22,637 bases of DNA from the NCBI GenBank assembly GCA_013368325.1, contig JAACJK010000026.1, forward strand, positions 1-22,637, read 5' to 3'. The translations under genes and the position numbers were made by a program. This DNA comes from Ephemerocybe angulata. Taxonomy: Eukaryota; Basidiomycota; Agaricomycetes; Agaricales; Psathyrellaceae. The notes under the pieces were generated by a model. That model had not been told where the DNA came from. It did no database searches and worked only from the letters and a program-made list of their open reading frames with translations. Within the stretch, counting starts at the first letter, position 1. Every line of letters begins with the position of its first letter. Positions 1 through 11,322 of this stretch are shown here, piece by piece.

Positions 1-778
1 CCATTCAATGTATGGAGCGTCCCACCGTTATAATCAAAAATTGAGCAGTACATACCAGCAATATGTCGAATCATTAATGTAGAAATATCGATGGACCTGA
101 AAAGGCTTGAAATTCATGTGTACCATTCATGCAATCCTCGATCGCACACAATATGCCGTGATTCCTTCAATACAATGAGTCGTGCATGTACCCACCCAAA
201 TGAGCCGGTAGCATCATGCAATTTCGATGTCACACAATTTGCTGCGCTTCCATACATAATACGCCGGTGCCAGTCTTGTAATCGTCGATTGCACCCTCAG
301 TGCCACGCTTCCAATGCGGCAAATATAGAGTTCGCAATATATTCACCAGATTCCAAGCCGAAAGGTGTGCGCGATGTCTGTAGTACTCCTTTGATCTCAC
401 TCAAGCGCAGTATGGCCATGAATTGGAGTCTATAATTCCCAAATTAGTAACAATATACTTAGAACCAAATTTTTAAAAGATTGATTTATCGTAGCCAAGT
501 GGGTCACCCAATCATGGACAACAGTTCTCCACTGGTAGAGTTGGCACTGGGATGATCAGTGCGTGCGGTGGTACACTTCCCGTGCTTAGGAAAGTGTGTG
601 GGTGAGGATATTGAACGCACTCCATATATATCGGTGAGACATATGTAAAGAGTATACTAAGGAATAATTCATGATTTAGTGGGGAGTTCAAAGAAGTAAA
701 GCTAGAGGTCTCCAGAAATAATTCAAAAGGTCGGTTCGCACTGTGTACGTGCGTGGCTAATCAAAAGGAGAGGCCCTA
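1..778. other. Left-flank non-coding region, possible satellite relics
   Basis: No convincing gene is visible. The longest open frame (91-435, plus strand, 114 codons) has no recognisable domain. Inside it a Ser-Cys-Asn motif recurs three times, and the DNA around 130-147 and 279-296 resembles the start of the 75-bp satellite unit at the right end of the window (GTAATCCTCGAGCGCAC versus GCAATCCTCGATCGCAC). I read this as possible decayed satellite rather than a gene. The stretch 435-778 is AT-rich and is the 3' flank of the minus-strand pseudogene copy A. Confidence 0.35.
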
Positions 779-3510
779 TTATATATCTGGGAGGTCGTCG
801 TCGAAGGTGGGAGGAGTATTGCTATTGATGAGGATATTTGCAACAGGAACGTGTGGTCGAAGGCGAGGGAACTCCACGAACCGCTTCGCTTTTTTGGTGT
901 TCCAGATGCGGTCGCATATGGGATTTGGGAGCCAGTAAAGGTTTTTGAACACTTTAACCCAGATCGCATTTCTGACCAAGTCAAATACTTCGTCAGAACT
1001 CCGATCTTGAAAGATAATCCAAGCGTTATAGTAGGCGGTGGTGTAGTAGTTCTGGGATTTAAGTTTAGCTTGAGTGCCTTTGGGCGGGAATAATCTGTCG
1101 AACGCGTCCGTCCACTGAGCTCTAGTTGCTTGGTCCAGCGGCAGGCATAGAATATCCGGGCGAGATTGGACTCCTGGAATACTTCAGCAGTCGCCGAGGC
1201 CCCTTTCCTCATCGGATAAGCGACAGGTACTCTCATGAAGCGCCGATGGAGCATTGGGTGCCGTGTTGAGGACGTCGACGAAGAACTGTCGAACGATGTC
1301 GCTGACTATAGTCGTCACTTCTGGATTCTCGAAGAACTCGGGCTCAACTTGGGTTTCACCGTCATTGTTATTATCCTCGATCTGGGGTAGCGGTTGACCA
1401 TCAATCCATCCAATGCTGCGTCGGCGAGGTCGAAAGTGGAGGGCCATCAGGGGCGGGTGGAAGTCGCCTTTGGCGCCACCCTGTTACGGGTGCGATCAGG
1501 GTTAGGCCCGCTCGCGAGGCCTTTACCCAGGAGCTCGGTGATAATATTCTTGAGTGAATCGCCAAGGAGGAAGCAACATGCTTCATCCGAGATAAACTGG
1601 TTGCCGGGGAAGTGTGGAATCTCATGGCGAGGTCCAACTAGAATAGGGCGAAGATAGAACGCTCCTCGGTCGACCTTCGGCACAGTTCTGTCGTCATCGT
1701 CCGTTGGTTTAAGCGATAGACTGTAGGGTAGATCGTTCATCATAACCTCGTCAGGGCGTCCGTGGGGTAGAATCGCACGCATTAGGTCTCGGGAGGCTGA
1801 TTTCGTGTCGATTGTCGCGTGCAACCCATTTATGAGCCAGGGTATACACGCAGTGAGGAGTAGAGCCCCCCTATTCGCAATGAGACGGGTTCTACGACGC
1901 TGCCACTCAAGGAGATAAGTCGACGTCAGAACGCGCCAGCCTCTCCACCCCCTATAAAGATTCGGTGAGTACAGCCTGTGGACCGGTAGGTGTCTATTAC
2001 TCACCAGTATATTTCTGAGTCAAATGCCACTAGAGAGGTGTACACCTGCGATTGTCGATATCGATCAAGACATCCAGCACACTAGCCAGTGGCACTCGAA
2101 CCTCCACCCGCGCCACACTGAATTCGTCCCACAGGCGTCCTGGTAAAGCTTGTACAGGCCAGATAGAAATGTATCTGCGCTGGCGGGCTTTCGTATGACT
2201 TGAATCGCCGTTATATGCTTCGCATGTCGTCCGTTGTCCTTCGAAGCGGTGAGACTCTTGTCCGTCACGTACATCTGGAAATACGCAACATCATGAGGTC
2301 CACGAGCGCGTGGACCGGGTGATATTCGGCAGCCAGACACTTCAACGAGATGTGATACGTGGTCCCGGATATACTGCGAGCTGGAGAGGGACGTGATGCG
2401 AATGCTTTCCTCGTAGTCGCAGCCGGCGGATTGGTAAAAGATGTTGGCGTGGCTGTCTGTTCTCCATGCTAAACATTGCTTCTCTAGTGACACCTCGAGG
2501 CCCACATCTATGAACCACTTCCCACCCCGAGACTCCTTGACCAGGTCAAACGGAATGTTGTTGTTGTCGAAGAACTCGTCCAGAGCGAGTTCCGCTGATT
2601 CTCGATCTACTGTGTGGTATGAAGAGCCCTTGACGCCACGTATCATGTGCAGGTACACCATTCCCCGCGCCCAATCGTGGCCGCTGCTGATTAGGTACTG
2701 CGGAATAAGCTGCCCAAGCTCTTCAACATGCCAAGACGGAAACACCTTCGTTGTAAACGAGTACGTTCCGTTGGCATTACGGGCCCGAAAGTACTCGGAA
2801 TCAAGTGTGGAAGGGAGCTCCGATTCGCCGCGTCCATCGAGTAAATAGACCATGGCGGGTCGGACGCCGCACTCCCAGACTGCCCGCCGCTCATCGACGT
2901 TGAGCGTGTGATTCTGCCGAGTGGGCCATAGAGACCAGGAAACAGCAGGACAATTGTATTCCTCGCGCTGTTGAACTTGGCGAAGGCCATATTTGGGATG
3001 CTGTGGAGTGGAGCAGAAATGGGGCCCTGAGATCCGTCGATAGTACGTTAGCTACAGTAAGCGTATAGTCTACTTATCACTTACGGCTGGTGTATTCCAG
3101 TCATGCGTGACATGGACGTTATTCTGAAGGTCGTCGGCAAATTTTGAGGTCATCGTAAAAGTGAGGTCGGCTCCTCGTACGAGTATCTCTTCGCTGACAC
3201 CAAGCAATGAGTCGTAGTCCCTGATCAGGTTTATGGGCTTTGGGTCGTCCGGTGACAGCTGGTTCCGAAGAGCTTTGAGGACGACGGCGTACCCATCTCC
3301 AAGGCCGCATATAATGAAAGCGATCAAACGAGCGTAGAATCCTAGGGCGTATAGCCTCGAGGCCATTTCGATAACCTCTGCGAGCGAGAATTCACGTATG
3401 GGAAGATCATCAACGTTGATCCCATCAGGGGGGTCGTCGTCAGTGGGAATGGGATGGTTGAATTGAACAGGTTCTTGGTCTTCATGGGGCTCCCAATTGT
3501 TGACATTCAT
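779..3510 (-). pseudogene. Family copy A, frameshifted pseudogene (inverted member)
   Basis: This is the minus-strand member of the unknown five-copy family. Exon 1 (3510-3085, ATG at 3510, 142 intact codons) ends in phase 0. Intron 1 (3084-3027, GTAAGT...CTCAG), exon 2 (3026-2005), intron 2 (2004-1952, GTGAGT...TATAG) and exon 3 (1951-779) match the positions and phases of the intact copies. Family motifs remain: VRGADL in exon 1, GGKWFIDVGLEVS and SHLVEVSGCR in exon 2, DRGAFYL, the NLARIF..CRW block, FKNLYWLP and ILIN near the end. The reading frame is broken at least six times: near 2920, 2120, 2050, 1400-1530 (one or two), 1185-1235 and 1130. Between breaks the segments are long and stop-free, so decay looks recent, or some breaks are assembly errors. 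Exon 3 also has about 24 extra residues before DRG. The alternative start at 3528 is GTG and is not used here. A nearly intact splice skeleton with scattered indels argues for loss after duplication. Confidence 0.8.
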
Positions 3511-3557
3511 CTGTAATATATTAGCCACAACATCACCGCTATGCTCTCTGAACGTAC
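3511..3557 (-). other. Predicted 5'-UTR intron of copy A
   Basis: On the minus strand a GTACGT donor at 3557 and an ATTACAG acceptor ending at 3511 bound 47 bp, with a CTAAT branch-like motif about 13 bases before the acceptor. The acceptor abuts the ATG of copy A at 3510. The length is in the range of the coding introns here. This is a pattern call; no transcript evidence is available. Confidence 0.4.
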
Positions 3558-4030
3558 ACTGGGTTTGAGATGCAATCTGGAGCAGCAGCGGACCGGTTTG
3601 TATATCGCTTCAATATCGCTTGGGACTGATGTGGAGACGAATCGTCGCCGGGTGATACGCATACATATATGTGATAAGAGCACGTTGTGACAAGGGCAGT
3701 CAGTGACATACCACTCTCAATATGGTTAACCCTGTGACATGGAAGATGTGCATGCATATCAGTGGAATTGTTCCCTATGAGAATGCGGATCTCAGATCTA
3801 CCACTGTAAATTTGGGAGTGTCTCTCAATGCACAAATGGGGTACCTCAGTCAGCAAAAATTGCAGTACATGCCTCTTTCCGAGCATAGGGCTTCCACGGT
3901 TGGCATTCATCTTCGATATTCAAGGGACTTCGGATAGTTAGGGGGAGTTCTTTTCACATAAGTTCGCAGCTTTCAACCGATTCGGCACCTTCGCATTCTT
4001 CGTTCCAAGTTGGTTTCATCCGTATCGCTG
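3558..4030. promoter_or_regulatory. Divergent intergenic region between copies A and B
   Basis: Copies A (leftward) and B (rightward) start 624 bp apart, so this segment should hold both promoters. I see no clear TATA box. A minus-strand open frame (3910-3539, ATG at 3910) covers most of it, but its product has no recognisable domain. Its first codons (MNANRGSP) resemble the start of copy A (MNVNNWEP) at DNA level, which suggests a small local duplication of the copy A start region. If transcribed it would act as an upstream ORF of copy A. Confidence 0.4.
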
Positions 4031-4092
4031 GTACGTATCCCTCGCACCAATTCACCACCCATTTACTGACACATGGCGCTTGTTAAACCTAG
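4031..4092 (+). other. Predicted 5'-UTR intron of copy B
   Basis: A GTACGT donor at 4031, a TACTGAC branch-point match at about 4064-4070 and a CCTAG acceptor ending at 4092 bound 62 bp upstream of the copy B ATG at 4135. The branch match is textbook for fungal introns. Support is by pattern only. Confidence 0.45.
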
Positions 4093-4134
4093 ACGGTCTT
4101 GGGACACTGATTTTGCAAGGTGGTGGTATCTACA

Positions 4135-6593
4135 ATGACCAGTAGTGACGATGAAGACTCGCAATCAGAGGTGACCATCCCTCTCCCAACCAGGCATCAT
4201 TCCATCCGGGATCTCCTCTCCATTGCTCGAAAGCTTCGCTGCGATGACGCTGTGGCGCACGCTTTGTTTGTCACCAGCGGGATTACAACTGAATACAAAG
4301 TGCACCTCGACACTAGTCACAACAACCTCCTTCCAAGTGAGGACGTCGCAGTCAGCCGCTTCTACGGCGATATCTATGGCATTTCGAAGAGTATCGTGGT
4401 ATCTGGAAACGACTTGCAGCTTCCATCAGCCTATGGAGAGAGCTATGCCGCGCTCGACACGCTCAACCATAATAATAGTTGGAAAACGGAACAGGTATGT
4501 GACTTCCATATGAACTGGCGAAAATCCTTACGAAGTGAAACAGGGTCTCTACGATGCTCCGCTCAGTCATATTCCACGCATCAAACTTGCAACCTTCGGC
4601 AATGCAAACAGTATTTATGCCTTATTTCCCGAGATGGGAAAGGGAGACCAGACCGCATCCCAGCTTCCAATCAGCAAATATCGACTATTCTGGGACTCTG
4701 TTGTCCTGCCTGCCCAAGACCTGGTTGGGAATAAACCGCTCCCACACTGTCACGCTCTACCATCCGACAGAAGAATGATTCCTGCGCAGCATATTCCATC
4801 ATTTGGTGTGGCTATTCAAGCTTTCGCCACCTTCCAGGGATTACTATGGTTAAAAAATATTGTCTTTCTCCATGTTGCCCCACGGGCCCAGGCAGCACAC
4901 GAGCTCAGTCGCCCGAGCGCGGTTGAGTCCCTGGAGCGTACTCTGATGGAAGCGGGTCTCTCTCCCGCAAGCGTAAATGAAGATATTCAATGCGGTGGGA
5001 ATTGGAATGTGGACGTCGGGATTCAGATATCCGTGAAGGGACACTTTACGACCTGGAAAACGAGCTCTCACGCCACCCTACATCACGCCCTTACAGGATC
5101 TCCACTCGACACCAACAGTCCGTGTTATCATCGACGCGCATCATCCCATCTCGGCGAGGGGTCAGGGTGTCGAATCCATGCGGATACCTTTCCTCGCGGG
5201 GCCTCGTACATCTCAATTGATGTATCGGAGCCAACACTCCATGTGTTCAACGAGGTCGGTGGCATAGAAAAGACTGTGAATGCGCTCCACTTGGTAGAGG
5301 TCCCCAGCGGTCACACCCCGTTCCTCAAAGCTGCCGCAGATCTCTACGCGCGCGAGTCAAGTAGCTCTAGGGCCGAAATTACCATGCATACCTCCTTCAG
5401 CAGCGCAACTGAGGTCATGACCGACATCAGTATCACTGATTTGCTAAGTTCGTGTCTTACTTTCGATGCGAATCACTGGTGGTGTGTGTCCCAATATTGA
5501 GTGCTATTGACTGACCTGATTTACCTCCATTTTTAGGCAGTGGAGGGCGGAACGACTCCTGGGACTAAACTACATCATAGAGAAACAGCGCAGGAACACG
5601 AATGGTCTAGCCTCCACAAGAGGCGAGCTTCTACTGACGGCAGCGGCCGTATTTCTCGTCGACTCCCTGCACTCAACCGGTGTCACATGCAGCTCGGAGG
5701 CCTTACCCTTTACTGTCTCTACGGATAGAGGGCTGCTCTTCCTCGAGAATATCTCAATGGGCGGGGACTCGGACGCTCCTTGCTTCCTGTACACGGAGTA
5801 CAGACCCTATATCAATGAGGAGACGATCTCAAAGATCCTTGGAGCGCCAAGTCATACGTTCTTCAGGGCATTCACCCACCCGAACCCCGCCATCCCTACT
5901 CCACTCCCCCTAATACCTTCACCCAATGGAGGCCGTGTATTTCGAATGGCCATTCCAAGTCTCACCAGCACCCCACCGAACATACCCTTCGCTGATTATA
6001 CGCCCAGGCTCGACTGGCTCCTTGCAACGACAAGCTCTTACGAGGCAGACGATCCTTATATCACTTCGACTATCACGCAGATCATGGAATATTTCCTCTC
6101 CGATATACTCAACAGTGCACCCAAGAGTACTTCGGGCAGGTCATCCTTGACTATAGACCCAGATTTCTACGACTTCAGCGCTCCAAGGCATTTTCATCAA
6201 CGAAATCTAGCAACCATCTTCCGGGGCTGCAAGTGGAAACACGCAACCCTTAGAGAATGGCGCACTCTATTTGACAAGTTCTTTCCCCTGGAAGACTCAC
6301 CTCGACGCTGCTTTATACAAGACTTCAGCTGCCATTACCTCAATATGTGGATATCCTTGCGTGCACAGCTAACAGAGAGGTCACTCGAAGTACTTCGCCT
6401 GGGTATATGGCATCAGTTCTTCAAGGATCTTTACTGGCTACCTGCAGACAATGCATCGAGTCGAATCTGGAATGTTGTATACTGTGTAGAATTACAGATA
6501 TGCACACTGGAGGAGTCGACCAATGAGCCCCTTCCTAGCGTACTTATAAATGGACAAGAAGCCCCTGTGTTTGACTGCGACGAATTTTATTGA
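4135..6593 (+). CDS. Family copy B, unknown-function protein, 784 aa, three exons
   Basis: I do not recognise a named domain. Exons are 4135-4494, 4544-5481 and 5537-6593; introns of 49 bp (GTATGT...AACAG) and 55 bp (GTGTGT...TTTAG) join to one open frame of 785 codons including TGA. Seen in order: an acidic, Ser-rich N-terminus (1-12), a predicted helical stretch, RFYGDIYGIS (75-84), GGNWNVDVG (271-279), SHLGEGSGCR (321-330), the Trp codon split by intron 2 (433) followed by QWRAERL, STDRGLLFLENIS (494-506), KWKHATLREW (665-674), FFKDLYWLP (727-735) and VLING (768-772). No signal peptide, membrane span or coiled coil is evident, so the protein is probably cytosolic or nuclear. The start is the first ATG in frame; codons before it begin with GTG. 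It is divergent from copy A and upstream of copy C in the same direction. The exon structure is well supported by the four sister copies; the function is unknown. Confidence 0.87.
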
Positions 6594-6836
6594 TATACCT
6601 ATTTGTACTTACTACGTACATACCCAATGCTTCATCCGGGTCCGAGATTGCTACATCGCACTCTGCCTTGTGCCAGCTGTAATGAGAATAGCGAGTTTAA
6701 GCACCTCCAGGGTTCTTATTTCTCAAAGGTAAAAGAAGTGACATTGTGATATTGCCGCGAAACGGACGCGGTAACGGATGATGTGCGGGTCACCTGTACT
6801 TTATCCGGCTCTCAGGGTCGTTGAAGTAAAAACACG

Positions 6837-6930
6837 AAACAACGTACGTTTTGACATTTTTTGGGTCGAGGATGATGATCAGTCGCAGGCGGACACAATG
6901 GTCACATCAGTCTCGCTCAAGGTAATCCAG
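6837..6930 (+). repeat. Dispersed direct repeat, copy 1
   Basis: Bases 6837-6871 recur at 7103-7137 with about two mismatches over 35 bp (shared core GACATTTTTTGGGTCGAGG). Bases 6911-6930 recur at 7138-7157 with two mismatches. The 39 bp between the two blocks here (6872-6910) are missing in the second copy. The gap does not have GT...AG ends, so it is not a spliced-out intron. Confidence 0.75.
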
Positions 6931-7102
6931 CTCGAGCCGAGACCAAGAGTCATTCGGGACTTGCCTATTGCGCGCCGCTACCGTGGTCGCGAAATTGATA
7001 ATGGATCCGCTTTTATGGGTAAATTCCTGATTGTCTGGGTATGTTCAGAGAAGGAGAAGGAGGATAAGAAGACCATTAGCTCGTCGTTGAGGTAAGTTGA
7101 CT

Positions 7103-7157
7103 AAACAACGTACGATTAGACATTTTTTGGGTCGAGGTCTCGCTCAAGTTAATCCAA
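7103..7157 (+). repeat. Dispersed direct repeat, copy 2 (shorter)
   Basis: Second copy of the repeat at 6837-6930, lacking an internal 39 bp. It lies directly before the 21-bp minisatellite. Confidence 0.75.
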
Positions 7158-7170
7158 CCCCGAATGCGAT

Positions 7171-7360
7171 GGCTTGAACTCGATAACCTGGCCAAAACTC
7201 GATAGCCCAAACTCGAGTCGTGTATCCTCTCGCCGAACAAGACAACCCAATCCCAAAACTCGGTAACGCAGTCCCGAAACTCGATATACCAGTTCCGAAA
7301 CTCGATATCCCAGTCACGAAACTCGATATCCCAAACACGAAACCCGATAACCCAAACACA
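7171..7360 (+). repeat. 21-bp minisatellite
   Basis: The core AACTCGATA-like word starts at 7257, 7278, 7299, 7320 and 7341, an exact 21-bp spacing, with irregular related words at 7177, 7196 and 7210. In the plus frame the unit would encode a heptapeptide of the type PKLDIPV. Because 21 is a multiple of three, frames on both strands stay open; I do not take them as genes. Confidence 0.85.
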
Positions 7361-8479
7361 GTCTTCCGATGGTGGTGGAACGCAGTGCCGCTACGATTCA
7401 GGAGAGCGCTAATCGTGAGATACCCTTCTCAATGAGAACCAAATGCATTAATCATTGTGGTATATATGGAGGAACTAGGTGTCGTCTGTGGTCCATCTTC
7501 TTGTGGGTCCAAACACCTTTCGCTTCGCCCGAGTTGTCGTGAAAGGGATCCCACGCAGCCCTCTACAATTGCCTATCTTCTGAGCCTGATTACTACCGCA
7601 GTCGTCCCCGAAATCGTAGGCACCTGTATCCTGTCTTGAAATAGCATATAGGCCATATTCATCGCATCTACGACAGATTGGGCCGGGTCCATCGCTTTTA
7701 ATTCTTCCCCCAGAGCGGACAGCTATCTGCGGTGGGTCGCGAAACTATGGGGGCTTGGTGTAAGGGAAAGATCGACTATGTATATTCTAGAAACTTACCG
7801 GAGTGAGTCGGACAAATCTCCATGTCCCGTTGGTAGGTATGACATAGGGATAGGGGTCGTATTTTGTTCTAAATATCGTCTTACGAGCAAAGTGTGCATC
7901 AGTCAGTTGCAGGCGTGCTAAATTGGGGAGGATTGCTCACAGGTTTTTTAATGGAATAAACCGGCTTCGATAGCGGAGTGGTTAGGGAGGATGACACCAT
8001 GGCGAGTTTGGGGTGTTGAGTTACAGATGACTCGCTATATAGCGCCTATTTACATGCATGCCAAACGGGGATTGATATAGGAAGCCGGAACGTCACTAAT
8101 TCATGCAACACCGATGAATGTTGTCCTTATTGATGTTATGAATGGAGGGGAGGACAGGTCATAGCCGCTGATACGCTCAGAAGTAGCACCACATTCATAA
8201 TCAGCATTCAACCTCATTTCTGTCATTCCACTTGATTAGGCACTACGTACCATTGAGCTCTTGGTACTCATCTGGGCTACGAGGATGCCCAGAGGGGTCC
8301 AAATATAATCCGAAAATCAGAAGAAAGAGTTGGGCCTCATTCACGATAACGATGAATGGGAAAATGCATCCACGAAAGCCAGCTGTATAAGAATACCACC
8401 CTCCTTGGAAGGATTAGACTTAACCCACTCATCCCGCACCATACCACCCACCTTTCATCCGCCCAGAAATACCAACAAG

Positions 8480-10865
8480 ATGACCAACATTGGGCCCCAA
8501 GATACAAAAAGATTCGGATTAGATGAGCTCGTCTCGCTAGCCAATTCCACTGTAGACGAAGATGCGCGTACCTCTCTGGTACTATGTGGAATGGGAAGTG
8601 ACTTTCGTGTCGTGCTCGATTCTACGCTTAATGCGCTGGGGAGAGGTCGTCCCGTACAAGCTCAGAGATTTTACGAGTCTCTACGCGGAGTGACTCGCAA
8701 CATTTTTGTGCGGGGAGCAGATCTGAAGCTACGGCCGACTTTAACCCTGCTCCCAACCCTGCTGGAGACCTCAGAAATTGAGTACTCATGGAGTACGCCA
8801 TCGGTATGTATGACTTTGTATCTGGGCAAATATATATTGACCAGTCGTCAGGGTCACCGCAGTTCCCCCATCCATCGCATTCCTCAGACGCTCCTTGCGA
8901 GCTTTGGTCAAGCGGGTGCTATTGTCGCCATGTTTCCGCGGCTCCTCACTTCCAATCGAGCAACGCCCCAGCTCACCACTACAGAATACCAGATTTTCTG
9001 GGACTCGGTCATATATCCCGCAGTACAGCTAATACTGGAGGATTCCCATCGATCTCTGCGGATCGTACCTCGACACCTCGTTTCAAGCCTAGCTGGTGCA
9101 ATACGGACACTAGCGGGGTCCCTGGGGATTCAATGGCTTTCCGATATCCACTTTCTACACGTCATAACGGGCATGTCCCAGCCACACGCCCTGAACTCTG
9201 GAGGCATATCAACGACGGCTTTGGTTGATTTCTTGGTGGAGAACAACCTCGTGCTAAATGAAATCAAGGCGGACCATAACCTTGGTGGACGTTGGTATAT
9301 CAGCACAGGTTTAGATATCTCAACTCCCAACCACTGCGTTTTCTGGAGCTCCCAGAAGCACCCCGATATCTACCGCACCATCACCAAGTTTACTCTTCAC
9401 CGTGAGGACGAACGGTATACAGAGACCGCACTCTCACATATTACCGGGATCTCCAACTGGCAAATTGCGTTTCGAGATCCAGTTACCGGCTATACCTCAG
9501 TCAAGCTTAACAATGTAGACACCACCATGCGAATCATGGAATCCACCGGCGAACTCGTCTCAACAATTACACCGCTACACCTCCTGGCAAAGCCCACCAA
9601 CCACCCATCCCTCCTCGAGCGTGCTACAGAAATAGTTACGCTCAACCCGGACCGCAGCGTCGCACGTGCACTGGTCAGAGTGTCTATCGACCACGCTGAA
9701 CTCACCTTGCTCGACCCTGATATGACCATTATCACAGAATCATGTCTCGCATTTCCAGAGAGAGATTATAGGTAAGCGGCTGCATGGCTAAATCAACAAT
9801 CCGTAACCAATACTCATCTGAGCCACACCTAGGGGATGGCAAAGTGAGCGACTGGCCGCCATGGAGCGTATCATTTTCGCGCATCGTGAACACATCGTTC
9901 ATTCGATAACTCAAGAACCAGGAGTCATGGACCTCACGGACGCGATCGCCTATCTCATCAGCACGTTCCAAGGACAGGATCCCAATGTCGGCTCAAATGC
10001 ATACGTCTCCATAGACCGTGGGGCACTATTCCTCCACCCCGTCTGTTCAAGTGACGGTATCCCCAAATTTAGCCACCACCACCATCACAATGTGCTTAAA
10101 GACACTGACTCGATCGTCCCCAACACACGAATGGCGAATGATGTACTGGTACCAGCCTTAAGAACGTGCAACATGGCCGTCTTATCCACGCCTCGCCCCA
10201 AAGTACCTGCACCAAACGGACCTCGCCACTTCCCTGTCGGTATCCCAATCTATGGGTCTGTGCCGCCACTTCACGTCTATGGCGATACGTCGCAAGTCAC
10301 TCCACCAGTGAGCGCGGACGGAGTCGATTTCTCCAGGAATGTTTATCTCGCGTTTCTTGTACACGAGATTTCAACCTCCTTCGTGGTTAGTCTCTTCCAA
10401 TTGGCGCCGTTCCAGAGCGGTGGGAAGCAGATGGCATGTGTGAGGCTCGATACACGAGCCCGCAGAGTGATGGATATGGATCTCCTCAAAGATAAAAATT
10501 TAGGGAGCATTTTCTTCCACTTCCGTTGGAAACACGCTTCCCTGGCCGAGTGGACGCAGGCCTTCAACATACTCTTTCCCGCGGAACCAGTGGCAGGGGC
10601 TTCAGCCACGTATACCTCTGCTCCATTCTATCGGATGTGGATTACTATCACCAAGGATATGAGTGTAGCATCAGTGTCCATGTTACGCTGTGCCCTGTGG
10701 TATATGTTCTTCAAAGACATCTACTGGATCCCGGTCTGCCTTTCCGACCGATTGTGGGCGACGTCCAATGACCTTCGGTTTCGCCAGGTCAACCTGCCCC
10801 CTGGAGAAACTTACTCACCTAACATACTTATAAATGGACTTGATGAACCAGACGCCTCCGTTTAG
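8480..10865 (+). CDS. Family copy C, unknown-function protein, 758 aa, three exons
   Basis: No named domain is recognised. Exons are 8480-8803, 8852-9771 and 9833-10865; introns of 48 bp (GTATGT...GTCAG) and 61 bp (GTAAGC...CCTAG) give one frame of 759 codons ending in TAG. I chose ATG 8480 because the upstream in-frame codons (from 8330) begin with TTG and lack ATG, and because the resulting N-terminus (14 residues before the first conserved helix) fits the family. Motifs: RFYESLRGV (63-71), VRGADLKL (77-84), GGRWYISTGLDIS (253-265), IDRGALFL (475-482), five consecutive His (496-500), RWKHASLAEW (646-655), FFKDIYWIP (707-715) and ILING (746-750). It departs from the family where SGCR would stand (ISNWQ) and has Arg instead of Trp at the intron 2 codon (415). 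It is the shortest intact member. Intron 1 is in frame and stop-free, so its retention would add 16 residues. Confidence 0.87.
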
Positions 10866-11304
10866 CTAAGAGATTCTCCAATATGTATATGTCAAATATT
10901 ACCCAGTTCAAATATTCGCATTGTTTGTAATACGTTACAGATTGCACACGCCTCTCCTCAGGCTTCTATGAGCAACTGCAGGTACAAGATAAAGGGTGAC
11001 TGGGGATTGAGACCAGGGAGATACAAGGAAAGGAAGGAGGATAGGAGATAAACCGCGGGCGCGCCACTCAACCGGGCGCCAAATGAGTGTGTTGTTTGCT
11101 CTACCATGTGTTCCCTACCCTTCATATTTATGAATGTAAATAAGTACCTGCTCTATTTCGTTGAAACTGTAGGCGAGTTCCACCTAAGAGTATTGATCAT
11201 GCAGATAGGTATGTAAGATAGACGGAGGCGAGGGACGCGCGGTATCGTCTTATCGGGGGATCCACCACAGCCTCAGTGCATTGTGTGGTCTATATGCCGT
11301 GTGG

Positions 11305-11322
11305 CTGTCAATTCATTGACAG
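11305..11322. repeat. 18-bp inverted repeat
   Basis: CTGTCAATTCATTGACAG has perfect 8-base arms around TC. It could be a protein-binding dyad or a chance hairpin; nothing else here decides between these. Confidence 0.5.

Larger units (their letters stand above)
6594..8479. other. Intergenic region between copies B and C
   Basis: This 1.9 kb stretch has no convincing gene. An open frame at 6778-7095 (105 codons, ATG) has no recognisable domain and overlaps a dispersed repeat, so I do not call it. The frame at 7457-7639 likewise lacks support. The region carries a pair of direct repeats and a 21-bp minisatellite, listed separately. The last 200 bases upstream of copy C should include its promoter; a weak AAATATAAT sequence lies at about 8300. 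A possible 5'-UTR intron (8384-8466, GTATAA...CCCAG, CTTAAC branch-like motif) ends 13 bp before the copy C ATG but is longer (83 bp) and weaker than the others. Confidence 0.5.

Noticed and set aside
91..435. 114-codon plus-strand frame with several Cys and His
   Set aside because: Cys and His recur in a satellite-like pattern rather than a zinc-finger spacing, and no splice or homology support is visible.
2441..2848. 135-codon plus-strand frame antisense to copy A
   Set aside because: It is a shadow of exon 2 of copy A, whose minus-strand reading carries the family motifs.
6778..7095. 105-codon plus-strand frame with an ATG
   Set aside because: It overlaps the dispersed repeat and has no recognisable domain or intron pattern.
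7970..8045. tRNA-like box A (TAGCGGAGTGG) suggesting a tRNA or SINE
   Set aside because: No box B (GGTTCGA-type) follows at a proper distance and no cloverleaf can be drawn.
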